The notes below the pieces were generated by a model. It saw only the letters and a list, made by a program, of their open reading frames with translations, was not told the DNA's origin and ran no database searches. Below, one piece after another: positions 1 through 8,045 of a DNA stretch of 64,000 nt (position 1 is the first letter of the stretch; every line of letters begins with the position of its first letter). Source of the DNA: Hydrogenophaga sp. BPS33 (lineage in GTDB: Bacteria; Pseudomonadota; Gammaproteobacteria; Burkholderiales; Burkholderiaceae_C); contig NZ_CP044549.1 of assembly GCF_009859475.1 (NCBI RefSeq), positions 4,774,001 through 4,838,000 of the forward strand. Direction: 5' to 3'. Both the position numbers and the translations under genes were made by a program.

Positions 1-827
1 CCAACCGCCTGCGCCACATGGTCGAGGTGGGCGTGCTGCGCCAGCGTCCCATCGACGGCAACGGCGACCGCCTGGAATACCGGCTCACCGACAAGGGCCT
101 GGGCCTGCACGCCTGGGCCTTGGCCGTGTGGCGGTGGGAACGCGATTGGCACGAGATCGCATCCGTTGCCGACGACGGCCGCTTCCCCGTGCTGGTGCAC
201 CGCAGTTGCGAAGCCGAGACCACGCCGCAATTCGTGTGCGACTGCTGCGCCGCACCGCTCGAACCCGAAGCCGTGCGCTGGCGCGCCGGGCCTGGGCTGG
301 ACGACCACAACTACCTGGCGGGCCTCACCTCGCGCCGCGCCGAAAGCAGCGCGAGCGATGCGCGCCCGAAGTACGCGGGCGGCGCGTTCGACCTGATCGG
401 CGACCGCTGGACGCTGGCCCTGACCGTGGCGCTGTTCCAGGGCATCCGCCGCTACGAAGCGCTGCGCACGGAGGTGGGCGTGTCCACCAACATCCTCGCG
501 CTGCGGCTCAAGCGCATGGTGGAAGACGGACTTATCGCGCGCGAACGGCAAGGCGAACACTCGGAGCGCTTCGAATACACGCTGACCGACAAGGGCCGTG
601 CGCTCTACCCCGTGGTGCTGGGCCTCACGCAATGGGCCGACCGCTGGCTCAGCGGCAAGGATGGCATTCGTTTTCGCATGCACCACATGGGCTGCGGCGC
701 GGACTGCCGCACGGAAGTGCGCTGCGACGTGTGCGCACAACCGCTCACGCCACACGATGTGGCGGTGCGCCTGGTCAGCGGCAAAGAACTGGAGCGTGCG
801 CGCCGACGAAGGAAGAAGAACATCTGA
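1..827 (+). CDS. Double-domain HxlR-type transcriptional regulator, 5' truncated
   Basis: The reading frame is open from the first bases of the window, so the N-terminus lies outside; the bases before the first ATG (18) already encode NRLRHM, typical of an HxlR wing helix. About 275 residues are visible. A first HxlR domain is partly present, followed by a complete second one starting near GGAFDLIGDRWT and ending in ADRWL. Each ends in a similar Cys-containing tail (CDCCAAPLEPEAV and CDVCAQPLTPHDV), which argues for internal duplication. HxlR proteins are winged-helix DNA-binding regulators that usually act as dimers; a fused double domain may act as a built-in dimer, which is inference. Convergent with the IclR pair downstream. 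The effector is unknown. Confidence 0.85.
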   Translation, partial: NRLRHMVEVGVLRQRPIDGNGDRLEYRLTDKGLGLHAWALAVWRWERDWHEIASVADDGRFPVLVHRSCEAETTPQFVCDCCAAPLEPEAVRWRAGPGLDDHNYLAGLTSRRAESSASDARPKYAGGAFDLIGDRWTLALTVALFQGIRRYEALRTEVGVSTNILALRLKRMVEDGLIARERQGEHSERFEYTLTDKGRALYPVVLGLTQWADRWLSGKDGIRFRMHHMGCGADCRTEVRCDVCAQPLTPHDVAVRLVSGKELERARRRRKKNI

Positions 828-878
828 AGGCCAGAGCACGAATAGACCGAGACTGCTGCCACGGCGTGCGGACGGTCG

Positions 879-1649
879 TCACACTTCAAGCGACAACGCC
901 CCACACTCAAAGCCCCGCAAAGCCGTCACCAGCACACCACCCAACTCGCGCTGCCGCGCACGCGACATGCGCACATTGCGCGCGGCCACGCTCACGCCGA
1001 CGAAACCCGTGTCGGACAGACGCACCGCGCAGCCCACGCCACGCGCTTCGCCGGTTCGGTGGTCCGACGCCTGCGCATAGCCCAGCGAGCGCGTTTGCGC
1101 CACGCCATCGTGCAGCCACGCCAGCGAAATGCCGGCAGTCCGGTATTCCGCCTGGTGGCGGTCGTAGGTGGTGGCGATGTCATCGTCGGACCAGCGCGCC
1201 AATACGCCCATGCCCACCGCGCTCACGCCCAGCACGCGCCGAATGCCCGGCGCGACGATCAAGGCCTCTTCCGGTTGGTGTGCCTCTTCGCGGTGCAGGC
1301 ACAGCGCATGGTCGCCGCTGCGCACCATGAGGAACACGGTGTCGCCCGACTGCCGCGCCACGTCTTCCATCAAGGGCCGGAAGCGTTGCACCAGGTGTGC
1401 GCTGGCCGAGGGTGCCACACCCAGTTGCATGGCTTCGATGCCCAGGCGGTAGCGCTTGCTGTCGGGCGCGCGGTCCACGAAACCTTCTTCGATCAGGCAC
1501 GCAAGCTGGCGGTGCACGGTGGAGCGGTCCAGGCCACTGAGCACGATCGCGTCCGTCAGGCGCAGCCCTTGGGGATGGTGGCGCGCCACCAGGCGCAACA
1601 GCTCCAAAGCCTTGCCGGCGCTGCGCGCGCCCATCACGCGCCGGGTCAT
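879..1649 (-). CDS. IclR-family transcriptional regulator (second of a coupled pair)
   Basis: A 256-residue IclR protein. The N-terminal winged helix covers about residues 8-70 (AGKALELL, DRSTVHRQLACL, YRLG), followed by the effector domain with GDTVFLMVRSGDHALCLHRE. The ATG at 1649 overlaps the stop of the upstream IclR gene in an ATGA arrangement, which fixes the start and implies translational coupling. It resembles its upstream neighbour along its whole length, including the shared GDTVFLMVR and GDHALCLHREE segments, so the two are paralogues from tandem duplication. IclR proteins usually control nearby catabolic genes in response to aromatic or keto acids. The target here is unknown; the divergent quinone oxidoreductase is the nearest candidate. 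Confidence 0.86.
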   Translation of the reverse strand: MTRRVMGARSAGKALELLRLVARHHPQGLRLTDAIVLSGLDRSTVHRQLACLIEEGFVDRAPDSKRYRLGIEAMQLGVAPSASAHLVQRFRPLMEDVARQSGDTVFLMVRSGDHALCLHREEAHQPEEALIVAPGIRRVLGVSAVGMGVLARWSDDDIATTYDRHQAEYRTAGISLAWLHDGVAQTRSLGYAQASDHRTGEARGVGCAVRLSDTGFVGVSVAARNVRMSRARQRELGGVLVTALRGFECGALSLEV

Positions 1650-2419
1650 TCCTTGCGCTCCCCGGGCCAGGCGTGCGGCCCCAGTTCGTGCGCCAGCAGC
1701 GTGCCGAGTTCGTGGCGGCGCTCTGGCGGCATGCGCGCGTCCAGGGCCACGATGCTCATGCCGACCAGGCTGTTGGCCGAGAGGTGAACCGCGCCGCCGA
1801 CGCCGCGCAACAAGGTCTGGCGGTGGTCCTGCCGGTCGGCAAAGCCCGCGCTGCGCGCCTGCCGCCACGCCTTGTGCAGCACGCCGAACGGCATGGCCAC
1901 GCGTTCGTATGCGGTCAACTGGCGTTGGTGCGACGCGGCCAACTCGGCCTCTTCCAGCTGCGCCAGCATCGCCAGGCCCGCAAGGCTGCGCCCCAGCAGC
2001 ACCTGCTGGCCGACCTGCACCGCCAAGGCCTTCACCACCGGTCCGCCTTCCTCGCGGTGCAGGCACAAGGCATGGTCGCCGGTGCGCACCATCAGAAACA
2101 CCGTGTCACCGGTCTGGCGCGCGAGGCGGCGCATCAAGGGCTGGAAGCGTTCCACCACCGGCGACATGCCGGCCGACACCCAGCCCATTTCCAGCGAAGC
2201 CATCCCGAGCCGGTACGCCTTCGAAGGCGCGGCACGCTCGACGAGACCGTATTCCTCCAGGCAGGCCAGCAGGCGGTGCGCGGTGGAACGGTCCTGGCCG
2301 GAGCAGGCCATGAGCTCGGTGAGCCGGATGCCCTGCGGGTGGTGCGCCCCGACGTGCCGCAGCAAGGCCATGGCCTTGCCGGCGCTGCGCGTGCCACTCA
2401 GGGGGTCGACGTTTCTCAT
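1646..2419 (-). CDS. IclR-family transcriptional regulator (first of a coupled pair)
   Basis: A 257-residue IclR protein from the ATG at 2419, starting MRNVDPLSGTRSAGKAM. A longer start at 2479 is open but adds 20 residues with no family character. The winged helix contains DRSTAHRLLACLEEYGLVER, and the effector domain contains GDTVFLMVRTGDHALCLHREE. It is divergent from the quinone oxidoreductase at 2544; the roughly 120 bp between them carries direct repeats (TTGCGGA at 2434 and 2446, ACCAGTT at 2441 and 2464) that could be an IclR binding region. Downstream it overlaps the paralogous IclR gene by 4 bp. Paired IclR regulators could form heteromers or answer two related effectors; this is inference. 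Confidence 0.86.
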   Translation of the reverse strand: MRNVDPLSGTRSAGKAMALLRHVGAHHPQGIRLTELMACSGQDRSTAHRLLACLEEYGLVERAAPSKAYRLGMASLEMGWVSAGMSPVVERFQPLMRRLARQTGDTVFLMVRTGDHALCLHREEGGPVVKALAVQVGQQVLLGRSLAGLAMLAQLEEAELAASHQRQLTAYERVAMPFGVLHKAWRQARSAGFADRQDHRQTLLRGVGGAVHLSANSLVGMSIVALDARMPPERRHELGTLLAHELGPHAWPGERKE

Positions 2420-2543
2420 GGATTGGGAAAGACTTGCGGAACCAGTTGCGGAGGCAATTGTGGACCAGTTCAATGGCACTCCGAATGTCGCGCGCGACCG
2501 GCCGAGTCTGGTGCGTGGTCTCTTTTCTTTTCAAGGGCACACG

Positions 2544-3521
2544 ATGAAAGCAATCGAAATTTCCCAACCCGGTGGACCTGAGGTGCTGGTCCCCGCCGAG
2601 CGGCCCGTCCCCACACTGCGCGCGGGCGAGGTGCTGATCCAGGTGGCGGCTGCGGGTGTGAACCGGCCCGACGTGGGCCAGCGCGCCGGCCGCTACAACC
2701 CGCCACCGGGCGCGTCCGACCTGCCGGGCCTGGAAGTGGCCGGCACCATCGCCGCGCTCGGCGAAGGCGTGAGCCAATGGAAAGTGGGCGACGCGGTGTG
2801 TGCCCTGACCCCGGGCGGGGGCTACGCGGGTTTCTGCGCCACGCCGGCCGACCACTGCCTGCCGGTGCCCGCCGGCCTGTCGATGACCGAAGCGGCGTCG
2901 CTGCCCGAGACCTTCTTCACCGTGTGGAGCAACCTGTTCGGCCCGCACGGCCTCAAACCGGGCGAGAGCGTGCTGGTGCAAGGCGGCTCCAGCGGCATCG
3001 GGGTGACGGCCATCCAGCTCGCGCACGCCCTGGGCCACAAAGTGTTCGCCACGGCGGGCAGCGAGGCCAAGTGCAAGGCCTGCGAAGCCTTGGGCGCGCA
3101 CGCGATCAACTACACGCAGCAGGACTTCGTGGAGGTGGTGCAGGAAGCCACGCAAGGCCGTGGCGTGGACGTGGTGCTCGACATGGTGGGCGGCGACTAT
3201 GTGCCACGCCAGATCCAGGTGCTCGCGCCCGACGGCCGCCTGGTGATGCTGGCCTTCCTGCGCGGCGCGCAAGCCGCCGTGCCGCTGGGCGACGTGGTGT
3301 TCAAGCGCCTGGTGATCACCGGCTCCGCCTTGCGACCGCGCTCCATCGAATTCAAGGCCGAGATCGCGCGGCAGCTGCGCGAGAAGGTCTGGCCCCTGAT
3401 CGAGGCGGGTACTGTGCGGCCGGTGGTGCACAGCACCTTCCCGCTGGAAGAAGCGTGGCGCGCGCACGCGCTGATGGAGTCCAGCCAGCACATCGGCAAG
3501 ATCGTGCTGACGGTGGACTGA
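2544..3521 (+). CDS. NADPH:quinone oxidoreductase (PIG3/QOR-type MDR)
   Basis: A 325-residue zinc-independent medium-chain dehydrogenase/reductase. The GroES-like N-terminal half includes GVNRPDVGQRAGRYNPPPGA, typical of the PIG3 quinone oxidoreductase group. The Rossmann half has the nucleotide motif QGGSSGIGVTAIQLA. No structural zinc cysteines are seen. Family members reduce quinones or alpha,beta-unsaturated carbonyls with NADPH in the cytosol. The start ATG follows an AAGGG stretch. It is divergent from the IclR pair, so it may be their target, and convergent with the SnoaL-like gene seven bases away. The substrate cannot be read from sequence. Confidence 0.9.
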   Translation: MKAIEISQPGGPEVLVPAERPVPTLRAGEVLIQVAAAGVNRPDVGQRAGRYNPPPGASDLPGLEVAGTIAALGEGVSQWKVGDAVCALTPGGGYAGFCATPADHCLPVPAGLSMTEAASLPETFFTVWSNLFGPHGLKPGESVLVQGGSSGIGVTAIQLAHALGHKVFATAGSEAKCKACEALGAHAINYTQQDFVEVVQEATQGRGVDVVLDMVGGDYVPRQIQVLAPDGRLVMLAFLRGAQAAVPLGDVVFKRLVITGSALRPRSIEFKAEIARQLREKVWPLIEAGTVRPVVHSTFPLEEAWRAHALMESSQHIGKIVLTVD

Positions 3522-3528
3522 AACCGAC

Positions 3529-3936
3529 TCAGCTCTTCGGTGCCGTTTTGCCTTGAGCGGCCAATAGCTGGTTGCGGTCGTAGTACTCGCGCCAGAGCGA
3601 GATCAGCGGGCCGTCGAACTCCAGGATGCCGACGACGGGCACGGAGTTGCTCACGCCGTCGACGATGACTTCGTCGCGTCGCTCGCACACCACCGCGCCC
3701 GCCACCACACCGATGCGGTCGATGTGCAGCTTGACCTGCTTGTCCGGCGAGGTCAGCATGAGCATGCGCTGGTAGAACGCCTCGCGGCCCCGGGTGGGCT
3801 CGTCCTTCATCATGGAATGGATGGCGCCGTCCTCGGTGAGCAGGTCGGCGCAGGTGCGCCAGTCCTTCTTCTCCCAGGCGTCGGCCATCTTGCGGAAGGT
3901 GGCGATTTTCTGTTCGTCGGTGAGTGTGGATGCCAT
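3529..3936 (-). CDS. SnoaL-like / NTF2-fold protein
   Basis: About 135 residues from the ATG at 3936 (MASTLTDEQKIATFRKM), which has a GAGG ribosome-binding sequence; a longer in-frame extension is less likely. The pattern of an N-terminal helix pair, WRTCADLLTEDGAIHSM, GREAFYQRM and a beta-rich C-terminus ending SLWREYYD fits the SnoaL or limonene-epoxide-hydrolase-like branch of the NTF2 fold. Such proteins are small cytosolic enzymes (isomerases, hydrolases, cyclases) or ligand carriers. It is last in the minus-strand operon that starts with the porin at 10193, after a gap of about 100 bp holding an inverted repeat. The catalytic role is not assignable. Confidence 0.75.
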   Translation of the reverse strand: MASTLTDEQKIATFRKMADAWEKKDWRTCADLLTEDGAIHSMMKDEPTRGREAFYQRMLMLTSPDKQVKLHIDRIGVVAGAVVCERRDEVIVDGVSNSVPVVGILEFDGPLISLWREYYDRNQLLAAQGKTAPKS

Positions 3937-3981
3937 AGCCTCGAGACCCTTCATGAAATGGATGGAACAGGTGCTACGGTA

Positions 3982-4003
3982 GACCGGCCGCGCCCGGCCG
4001 GTC
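3982..4003. repeat. GC-rich inverted repeat between cupin and SnoaL-like genes
   Basis: GACCGGCC and GGCCGGTC form a perfect 8-bp inverted repeat around a 6-base spacer. It lies in the roughly 100-bp gap between the cupin gene and the SnoaL-like gene. No T-run follows on either strand, so it is not a standard terminator. It could be an operator or an intercistronic RNA hairpin. Confidence 0.35.
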
Positions 4004-4039
4004 AACGCCTTTTCCAGGGCATTCCCAATGGATGGGAAT

Positions 4040-4402
4040 TCAGACCGGGCGCGGCGGTTCGGCCATCACCAGCAGCACCCGCGCCGGGGCGTTGCCGTGG
4101 TTGACCAGCATCCGCGCTTCGCCGGGCGCAATGCGGCAACTGTCGAGCGCGCGCAGCACCTCGGTGCGCGAAACGCCGTCGGGCAAGCAGCCGGTGATCT
4201 CCAACGTGCCGTCGATCACCACGTAGAACTTCTCCGCTGCCGACGCGGTGAGCGTCGTGCGCCCCCCGGGGGCCACGAGGGACAGGCCGATCCAGGCCGC
4301 GTCGCCCGGCCCGGCCTCGCGGCCCTGCAGACGCCGCATCTCAAAGCCTTCGTGTCCCGGCGCATCGTAGGCAGGCGCTTCGGCGTGTCGAACCAGGTGC
4401 AT
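4040..4402 (-). CDS. Cupin-domain protein
   Basis: A 120-residue single-domain cupin. The core reads GGRTTLTASAAEKFYVVIDG, then DGVSRTEVLRALDSCRIAPGEAR and a closing strand with VNHGNAPARVLLVMAEPP. The usual His-rich metal motif is poorly kept in the first cupin box: the expected HxH is absent and E and N-H are present. Metal binding is therefore uncertain, and it may be a sensor or binding protein rather than a dioxygenase. It sits 14 bp after the MDR reductase in the porin-amidohydrolase-dioxygenase operon. The function is unknown beyond the fold. Confidence 0.8.
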   Translation of the reverse strand: MHLVRHAEAPAYDAPGHEGFEMRRLQGREAGPGDAAWIGLSLVAPGGRTTLTASAAEKFYVVIDGTLEITGCLPDGVSRTEVLRALDSCRIAPGEARMLVNHGNAPARVLLVMAEPPRPV

Positions 4403-4416
4403 GCCGGTCTCCAGGT

Positions 4417-5412
4417 TCAGGGCGCGAGCACCACGCGCGCGGAAGACCCCGCGATCACGCGCTGGTAGGCGTCTGTCGCCTGGTCCAGCGGCACCAGGCT
4501 ATCGGCATCGACATCGAACGCCCGCAGCGAGCCGTCGTCGAATCCCGGGGCCAGCGCCTTGAGGATGGCCGCGCAATCCACCACGCTCAGCTTGAGGCTG
4601 TCCACGCCGAGCAGGTGCAGGTTGCGGCGGTAGAACATCAGGATGTCGAACGGCACCGTGCGTTCGATGGTGGAAATGAGGATCTGCGTGCCACCGACGG
4701 CCAGGCCCTGCAGCGCAGCGGCGAAGTAAGGCGAACCCACGCTGTTGTAGGCGATGTCCACGCCGCGGCCGTCCGTGGCCGCCAGCAAGGCCTCGCCCAG
4801 GTCGGCGCGCGTGCCATCCAGTGCCAGCACCGGCTGGCTGCTGTGGCCGCCGTAGCCGCGCGCGCCGCGCTCGACGGCGATCACGCGCGCACCGGCGCGG
4901 GTGGCCAGCTGGACCGCGGCCTGCCCCACCTTTCCGTTCGCACCCAGCACCGCCACCGTCTGGCCCTCGCCGCGCAGGCCCGCGCGGCGCAAGCCTTCGA
5001 AGGCGGTGATGAAGGGGACACCCACGGTGCCGGCCGCTGCCATCGGCACGCGCCCGGGCTTGCGCACCAGCGCCGCCACCGGCAGCACCAGGTAGCGCGC
5101 GTGGCTGCCGTCGCGGGTAATGCCCAGGTCACCGCCCGTGCCCCAGACCTCGGCACCGATCCATTCGGCGGGCCCGGACACCACGCGCGCGGCGAAGTCG
5201 CGCCCGGGTGTGCGTGGCCAGATCGCCTGGGGCATCAAACCGAGCGCGGCCTTGACGTCGCTGGGGTTGACGGCGGTGGCCAGCACTTCGACCACCGCAT
5301 GTCCGGGCAGTGCCTCGGGAGCTTCCTGGGTTTGCAGTTGCAATTGGAGCGCTTCAGGTGAAGCCGCTTTGTGCACCACGCGCAGCGCGCGCGAGGGAAT
5401 GGAAGAGGTCAT
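4417..5412 (-). CDS. MDR-family zinc-independent oxidoreductase
   Basis: A 331-residue medium-chain dehydrogenase/reductase starting MTSSIPSRALRVVHKA. The GroES-like domain contains AVNPSDVKAALG and GRDFAARVV, and the Rossmann domain contains VLGANGKVGQAAVQLA. No catalytic zinc Cys/His set is apparent, so it is probably an enoyl or quinone reductase type. It lies 26 bp after the BKACE gene in the same operon. In the proposed aromatic pathway it could reduce an unsaturated keto acid such as maleylacetate, but that role is inference; the SDR at 6349 is an alternative. Confidence 0.86.
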   Translation of the reverse strand: MTSSIPSRALRVVHKAASPEALQLQLQTQEAPEALPGHAVVEVLATAVNPSDVKAALGLMPQAIWPRTPGRDFAARVVSGPAEWIGAEVWGTGGDLGITRDGSHARYLVLPVAALVRKPGRVPMAAAGTVGVPFITAFEGLRRAGLRGEGQTVAVLGANGKVGQAAVQLATRAGARVIAVERGARGYGGHSSQPVLALDGTRADLGEALLAATDGRGVDIAYNSVGSPYFAAALQGLAVGGTQILISTIERTVPFDILMFYRRNLHLLGVDSLKLSVVDCAAILKALAPGFDDGSLRAFDVDADSLVPLDQATDAYQRVIAGSSARVVLAP

Positions 5413-5438
5413 GTTGAAAATCCTTGGCGGGAAAGAAA

Positions 5439-6332
5439 TCAGTGCAGCGCGTTGTTGACGCGCAATCCCCAGCGCTCGCGCGCCTGCCCTGGCGTGGCGA
5501 GTTGCCCGCCGAGGTCCTCGACGATGCGGCGCGCCTTGCGCACCAACTCCGCGTTGCTGCGCGCGAGCACACCCTTGTCGAGGTAGATCGTGTCTTCGAG
5601 CCCGATGCGCACGTTGCCACCGAGCAGGTGCGCCTGGGCCACGGCGGGAAAGGCATGCCGACCCACCGCGAAGGCCGACCAGCACGCCTGGGGCGCGATC
5701 AGCGAACGCGCCAGCGCCATCGCACCCGGCGCGAACGGCAACGCATACCGCACACCCATCACGAAGGTGTAGAGGCCAGGGCCCTGCAAGGTGCCGTCGG
5801 CGATCAGCGTCTGCGCCAGCACGAGGTCGCCGGTGTCGAAGCATTCCAGCTCAGGCACCACGCCATGCGCGCGGATCACGGCGGCCATGCGGCGCACGTT
5901 GGCCGGCGTGTTCATCACCACCTGCTCGCCCGAGTTCATGGTGTTGAGGTCGAGCGAGCACACATCGGGCCTGAGCGCGGCGATGTGGGCCACGCGCTGC
6001 TCGGGCGGCAGCAACGACGTGCCGGGGCCGGCCACGCGGGGCTCGTCGGCGCTGGGCACGAAGCGCCCGCCGGGTCCGGTGGTGAGGTTGATGATGAGCT
6101 CGGGCCGCTCGCGGCGCAGGGTGTCGACCACACGGGCGTAGAGATCGACATCCATAGACGGCGCGCCGGTGGCGGGATCGCGCACGTGGATGTGCACGGC
6201 CGCAGCGCCGGCATCGGCCGCTTCCAGGCAGGCGTCGCTGATCTGCGCCGGTGTGACCGGCAGGTGTGGCGTCTGGTCCGGCCGCGTGAGGTTGCCGGTG
6301 ACGGCACAGGTGAGGATGGTGGTCTGTTCCAT
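5439..6332 (-). CDS. Beta-keto acid cleavage enzyme (BKACE, DUF849)
   Basis: A 297-residue TIM-barrel protein of the 3-keto-5-aminohexanoate cleavage (Kce/BKACE) family. Known members condense a beta-keto acid with acetyl-CoA, giving acetoacetate and a new CoA ester, using a metal held by two His and a Glu. Here the His pair is in VHIHVRDP (about residues 47 and 49) and the Glu in GLEDTIYL. The start at 6332 gives MEQTTILTCAVTG, the usual family N-terminus; a longer frame would overlap the upstream SDR. The gene is embedded in an operon with an intradiol dioxygenase, so 3-oxoadipate or a related keto acid is a plausible substrate. The other three BKACE genes in the window are not close copies. 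Confidence 0.86.
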   Translation of the reverse strand: MEQTTILTCAVTGNLTRPDQTPHLPVTPAQISDACLEAADAGAAAVHIHVRDPATGAPSMDVDLYARVVDTLRRERPELIINLTTGPGGRFVPSADEPRVAGPGTSLLPPEQRVAHIAALRPDVCSLDLNTMNSGEQVVMNTPANVRRMAAVIRAHGVVPELECFDTGDLVLAQTLIADGTLQGPGLYTFVMGVRYALPFAPGAMALARSLIAPQACWSAFAVGRHAFPAVAQAHLLGGNVRIGLEDTIYLDKGVLARSNAELVRKARRIVEDLGGQLATPGQARERWGLRVNNALH

Positions 6333-6348
6333 AGGAAAAAGAATCTGT

Positions 6349-7122
6349 TCAACCCAGATGGCGTCCGCCGTCGGCAACGATCACGCTGCCGGTGGCGTAA
6401 CGCAACGCGGTGCAGCAGGCCACGATGGCGGCGGCCACGTCGTCGGCCACCCCCACGCGTTTCAGGGGCAGCGTGGCCCCGACGCGTTCGTTGAAGGCGG
6501 CATCGCGCCCGGCCACGAACGGCGTGTCGACCACGCCCGGGGACACTGCGAGGCAGCGGATCTGCGGCGCCAAGGTCTTGGCCAGCGCACGCGTGAGCGC
6601 ATCGGTGCCAGCCTTGGCGGCGGCATATGCGAGGTTGCTGCCCAGGCCGGTGAAAGCAGCAATGGACGACACATTGACCACCACGGCATCGCCCGCCGCC
6701 TTCATCTGGGGTGCGAAGGCACGCACCGCTGCGAAGCTGCCGCGCCAGTGGGTGGCGAAGATGCTGTCGATCAGCGCGTCGTCGAGCCCGTCGAGGTCGG
6801 CCGCAGGCACCGGACGCGTGAAGCCGGCGCAGTTGACCAGCACCGTGGCCCGGCCCACTTCTTGTTCGACGGCCTGAGCGGCGCGGCGCAAGGCGTCGCT
6901 GTCGGTCACGTTGGCTTGCAGGGCGCAGTGACCGCTTCCCGCCAATCGCACCAACGCCGGCGCGGCGGCCGCGGGCGCACTGCGCTGCAGCAACACCACC
7001 CGCGCGCCCAGCGCCGCCAGGCGCTCTGCCGTGGCCAGGCCGATGGCGCCGGTGCCGCCGGTGATGACGGCGATCTCACCGTCCAGCCGCTCGCGCGGCG
7101 CGAAACTTCGTTCGTCTTGCAT
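6349..7122 (-). CDS. SDR-family NAD(P)-dependent oxidoreductase
   Basis: A 257-residue classical short-chain dehydrogenase. The nucleotide-binding motif is VITGGTGAIGLATAERL, the structural motif is NCAG, and the catalytic Ser/Tyr/Lys are in VNVSSIAAF and YAAAKAG. The C-terminus GSVIVADGGRHLG is standard for the family. It lies 8 bp after the dioxygenase and 16 bp before the BKACE gene, so it is one polycistron with them. Oxidation or reduction of a hydroxy or keto intermediate is expected. The exact substrate is not visible. Confidence 0.9.
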   Translation of the reverse strand: MQDERSFAPRERLDGEIAVITGGTGAIGLATAERLAALGARVVLLQRSAPAAAAPALVRLAGSGHCALQANVTDSDALRRAAQAVEQEVGRATVLVNCAGFTRPVPAADLDGLDDALIDSIFATHWRGSFAAVRAFAPQMKAAGDAVVVNVSSIAAFTGLGSNLAYAAAKAGTDALTRALAKTLAPQIRCLAVSPGVVDTPFVAGRDAAFNERVGATLPLKRVGVADDVAAAIVACCTALRYATGSVIVADGGRHLG

Positions 7123-7130
7123 GTGTTTCT

Positions 7131-8045
7131 TCAAGGCAAAGGGCAATGGGGAAGATGGGGTTCGCCCGGCTCCAGACGCAACTCGATGTCCAGGCCGAAG
7201 CCGCCATGGCCATCGGGTTCGAAGCGGCGCAGCAGCGAGCCCACGGCGCCGAACACCACGTCCTCGTGGGCGTGTGGGTCTTCGATGTCGAAGTACTGCG
7301 TGGCCAGCACCTTGTGGCCGTCGGCCACGACGATGAAATGCAGATGGGCCGGGCGCATGACGCCGCGCCCTTGTGCCGCCAGCAGTTCGCCGCAAGGGCC
7401 ATCCACCGGCACCGGGTAGCCGGCGGGCCGCACGCTGCGGAAGTGGAACCTGCCTTGCGCGTCGGTGAGGAACACACCGCGCAGGTTCATGTCTTCCTGC
7501 TCGGGGTCCTGGTTCTCGTAGAGCCCCTGGGGCGAGGCCTGCCAGGTCTCCACCCGGGCGCCCACCAGCGGAGATCCATCGAGCGAGCACACACGGCCCT
7601 TCACGAGCAGCGGCGCGCCAGGCGTGTCGGCAGTGGCGACGCTCTCGCCGTGCGCGCGCACCGGCTGGTGCGCGCGCCAGAACGGCCCGACCAGGGCGGG
7701 CTCGGTGCCGCCCCGGGCCAGCGCCTCGCGCGCGCCGCGCAGCTGCACCAGCGTGGCCAGGCCCAGGATGTCGGCCAGCAAGATGCCCTCGTTCTTGCGC
7801 GGCCCGCTGGCCTGGCCGATGCGCACCAGAAAGTCCAGCGCCAGGTCGAGTTCGGCCGGCGTCAGATCCACGTCGAGCGCGAAGGCGTGGACGTGGCGGA
7901 TCAGCGCATCCATGACCTGCTTCAAGCGCGCATTCGAGGTACCGGCGTTGGCCCGCAGCACCGCGGCCAGCAGCTCGGCGGGGTCGGAGGCCGACAGCCC
8001 GGCAGAGGGGAGATCGTGCGTGTGCATGGTATTCGCGCCCGTCAT
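7131..8045 (-). CDS. Intradiol ring-cleavage dioxygenase (hydroxyquinol/catechol 1,2-dioxygenase type)
   Basis: A 304-residue protein with the N-terminal helical dimerisation domain and C-terminal beta-sandwich of catechol-type intradiol dioxygenases. The Fe(III) ligands can be placed: a Tyr in LYENQDPEQ, a Tyr in GYPVPVDGP and the two His in RPAHLHF. RKNEGILLADILGL resembles hydroxyquinol and chlorocatechol 1,2-dioxygenases. These enzymes insert O2 between the two hydroxyls of a catechol to give a muconate or maleylacetate. The start ATG at 8045 overlaps the stop of the amidohydrolase gene (ATGA). The context suggests that the amidohydrolase generates, and this enzyme opens, the ring. Confidence 0.92.
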   Translation of the reverse strand: MTGANTMHTHDLPSAGLSASDPAELLAAVLRANAGTSNARLKQVMDALIRHVHAFALDVDLTPAELDLALDFLVRIGQASGPRKNEGILLADILGLATLVQLRGAREALARGGTEPALVGPFWRAHQPVRAHGESVATADTPGAPLLVKGRVCSLDGSPLVGARVETWQASPQGLYENQDPEQEDMNLRGVFLTDAQGRFHFRSVRPAGYPVPVDGPCGELLAAQGRGVMRPAHLHFIVVADGHKVLATQYFDIEDPHAHEDVVFGAVGSLLRRFEPDGHGGFGLDIELRLEPGEPHLPHCPLP

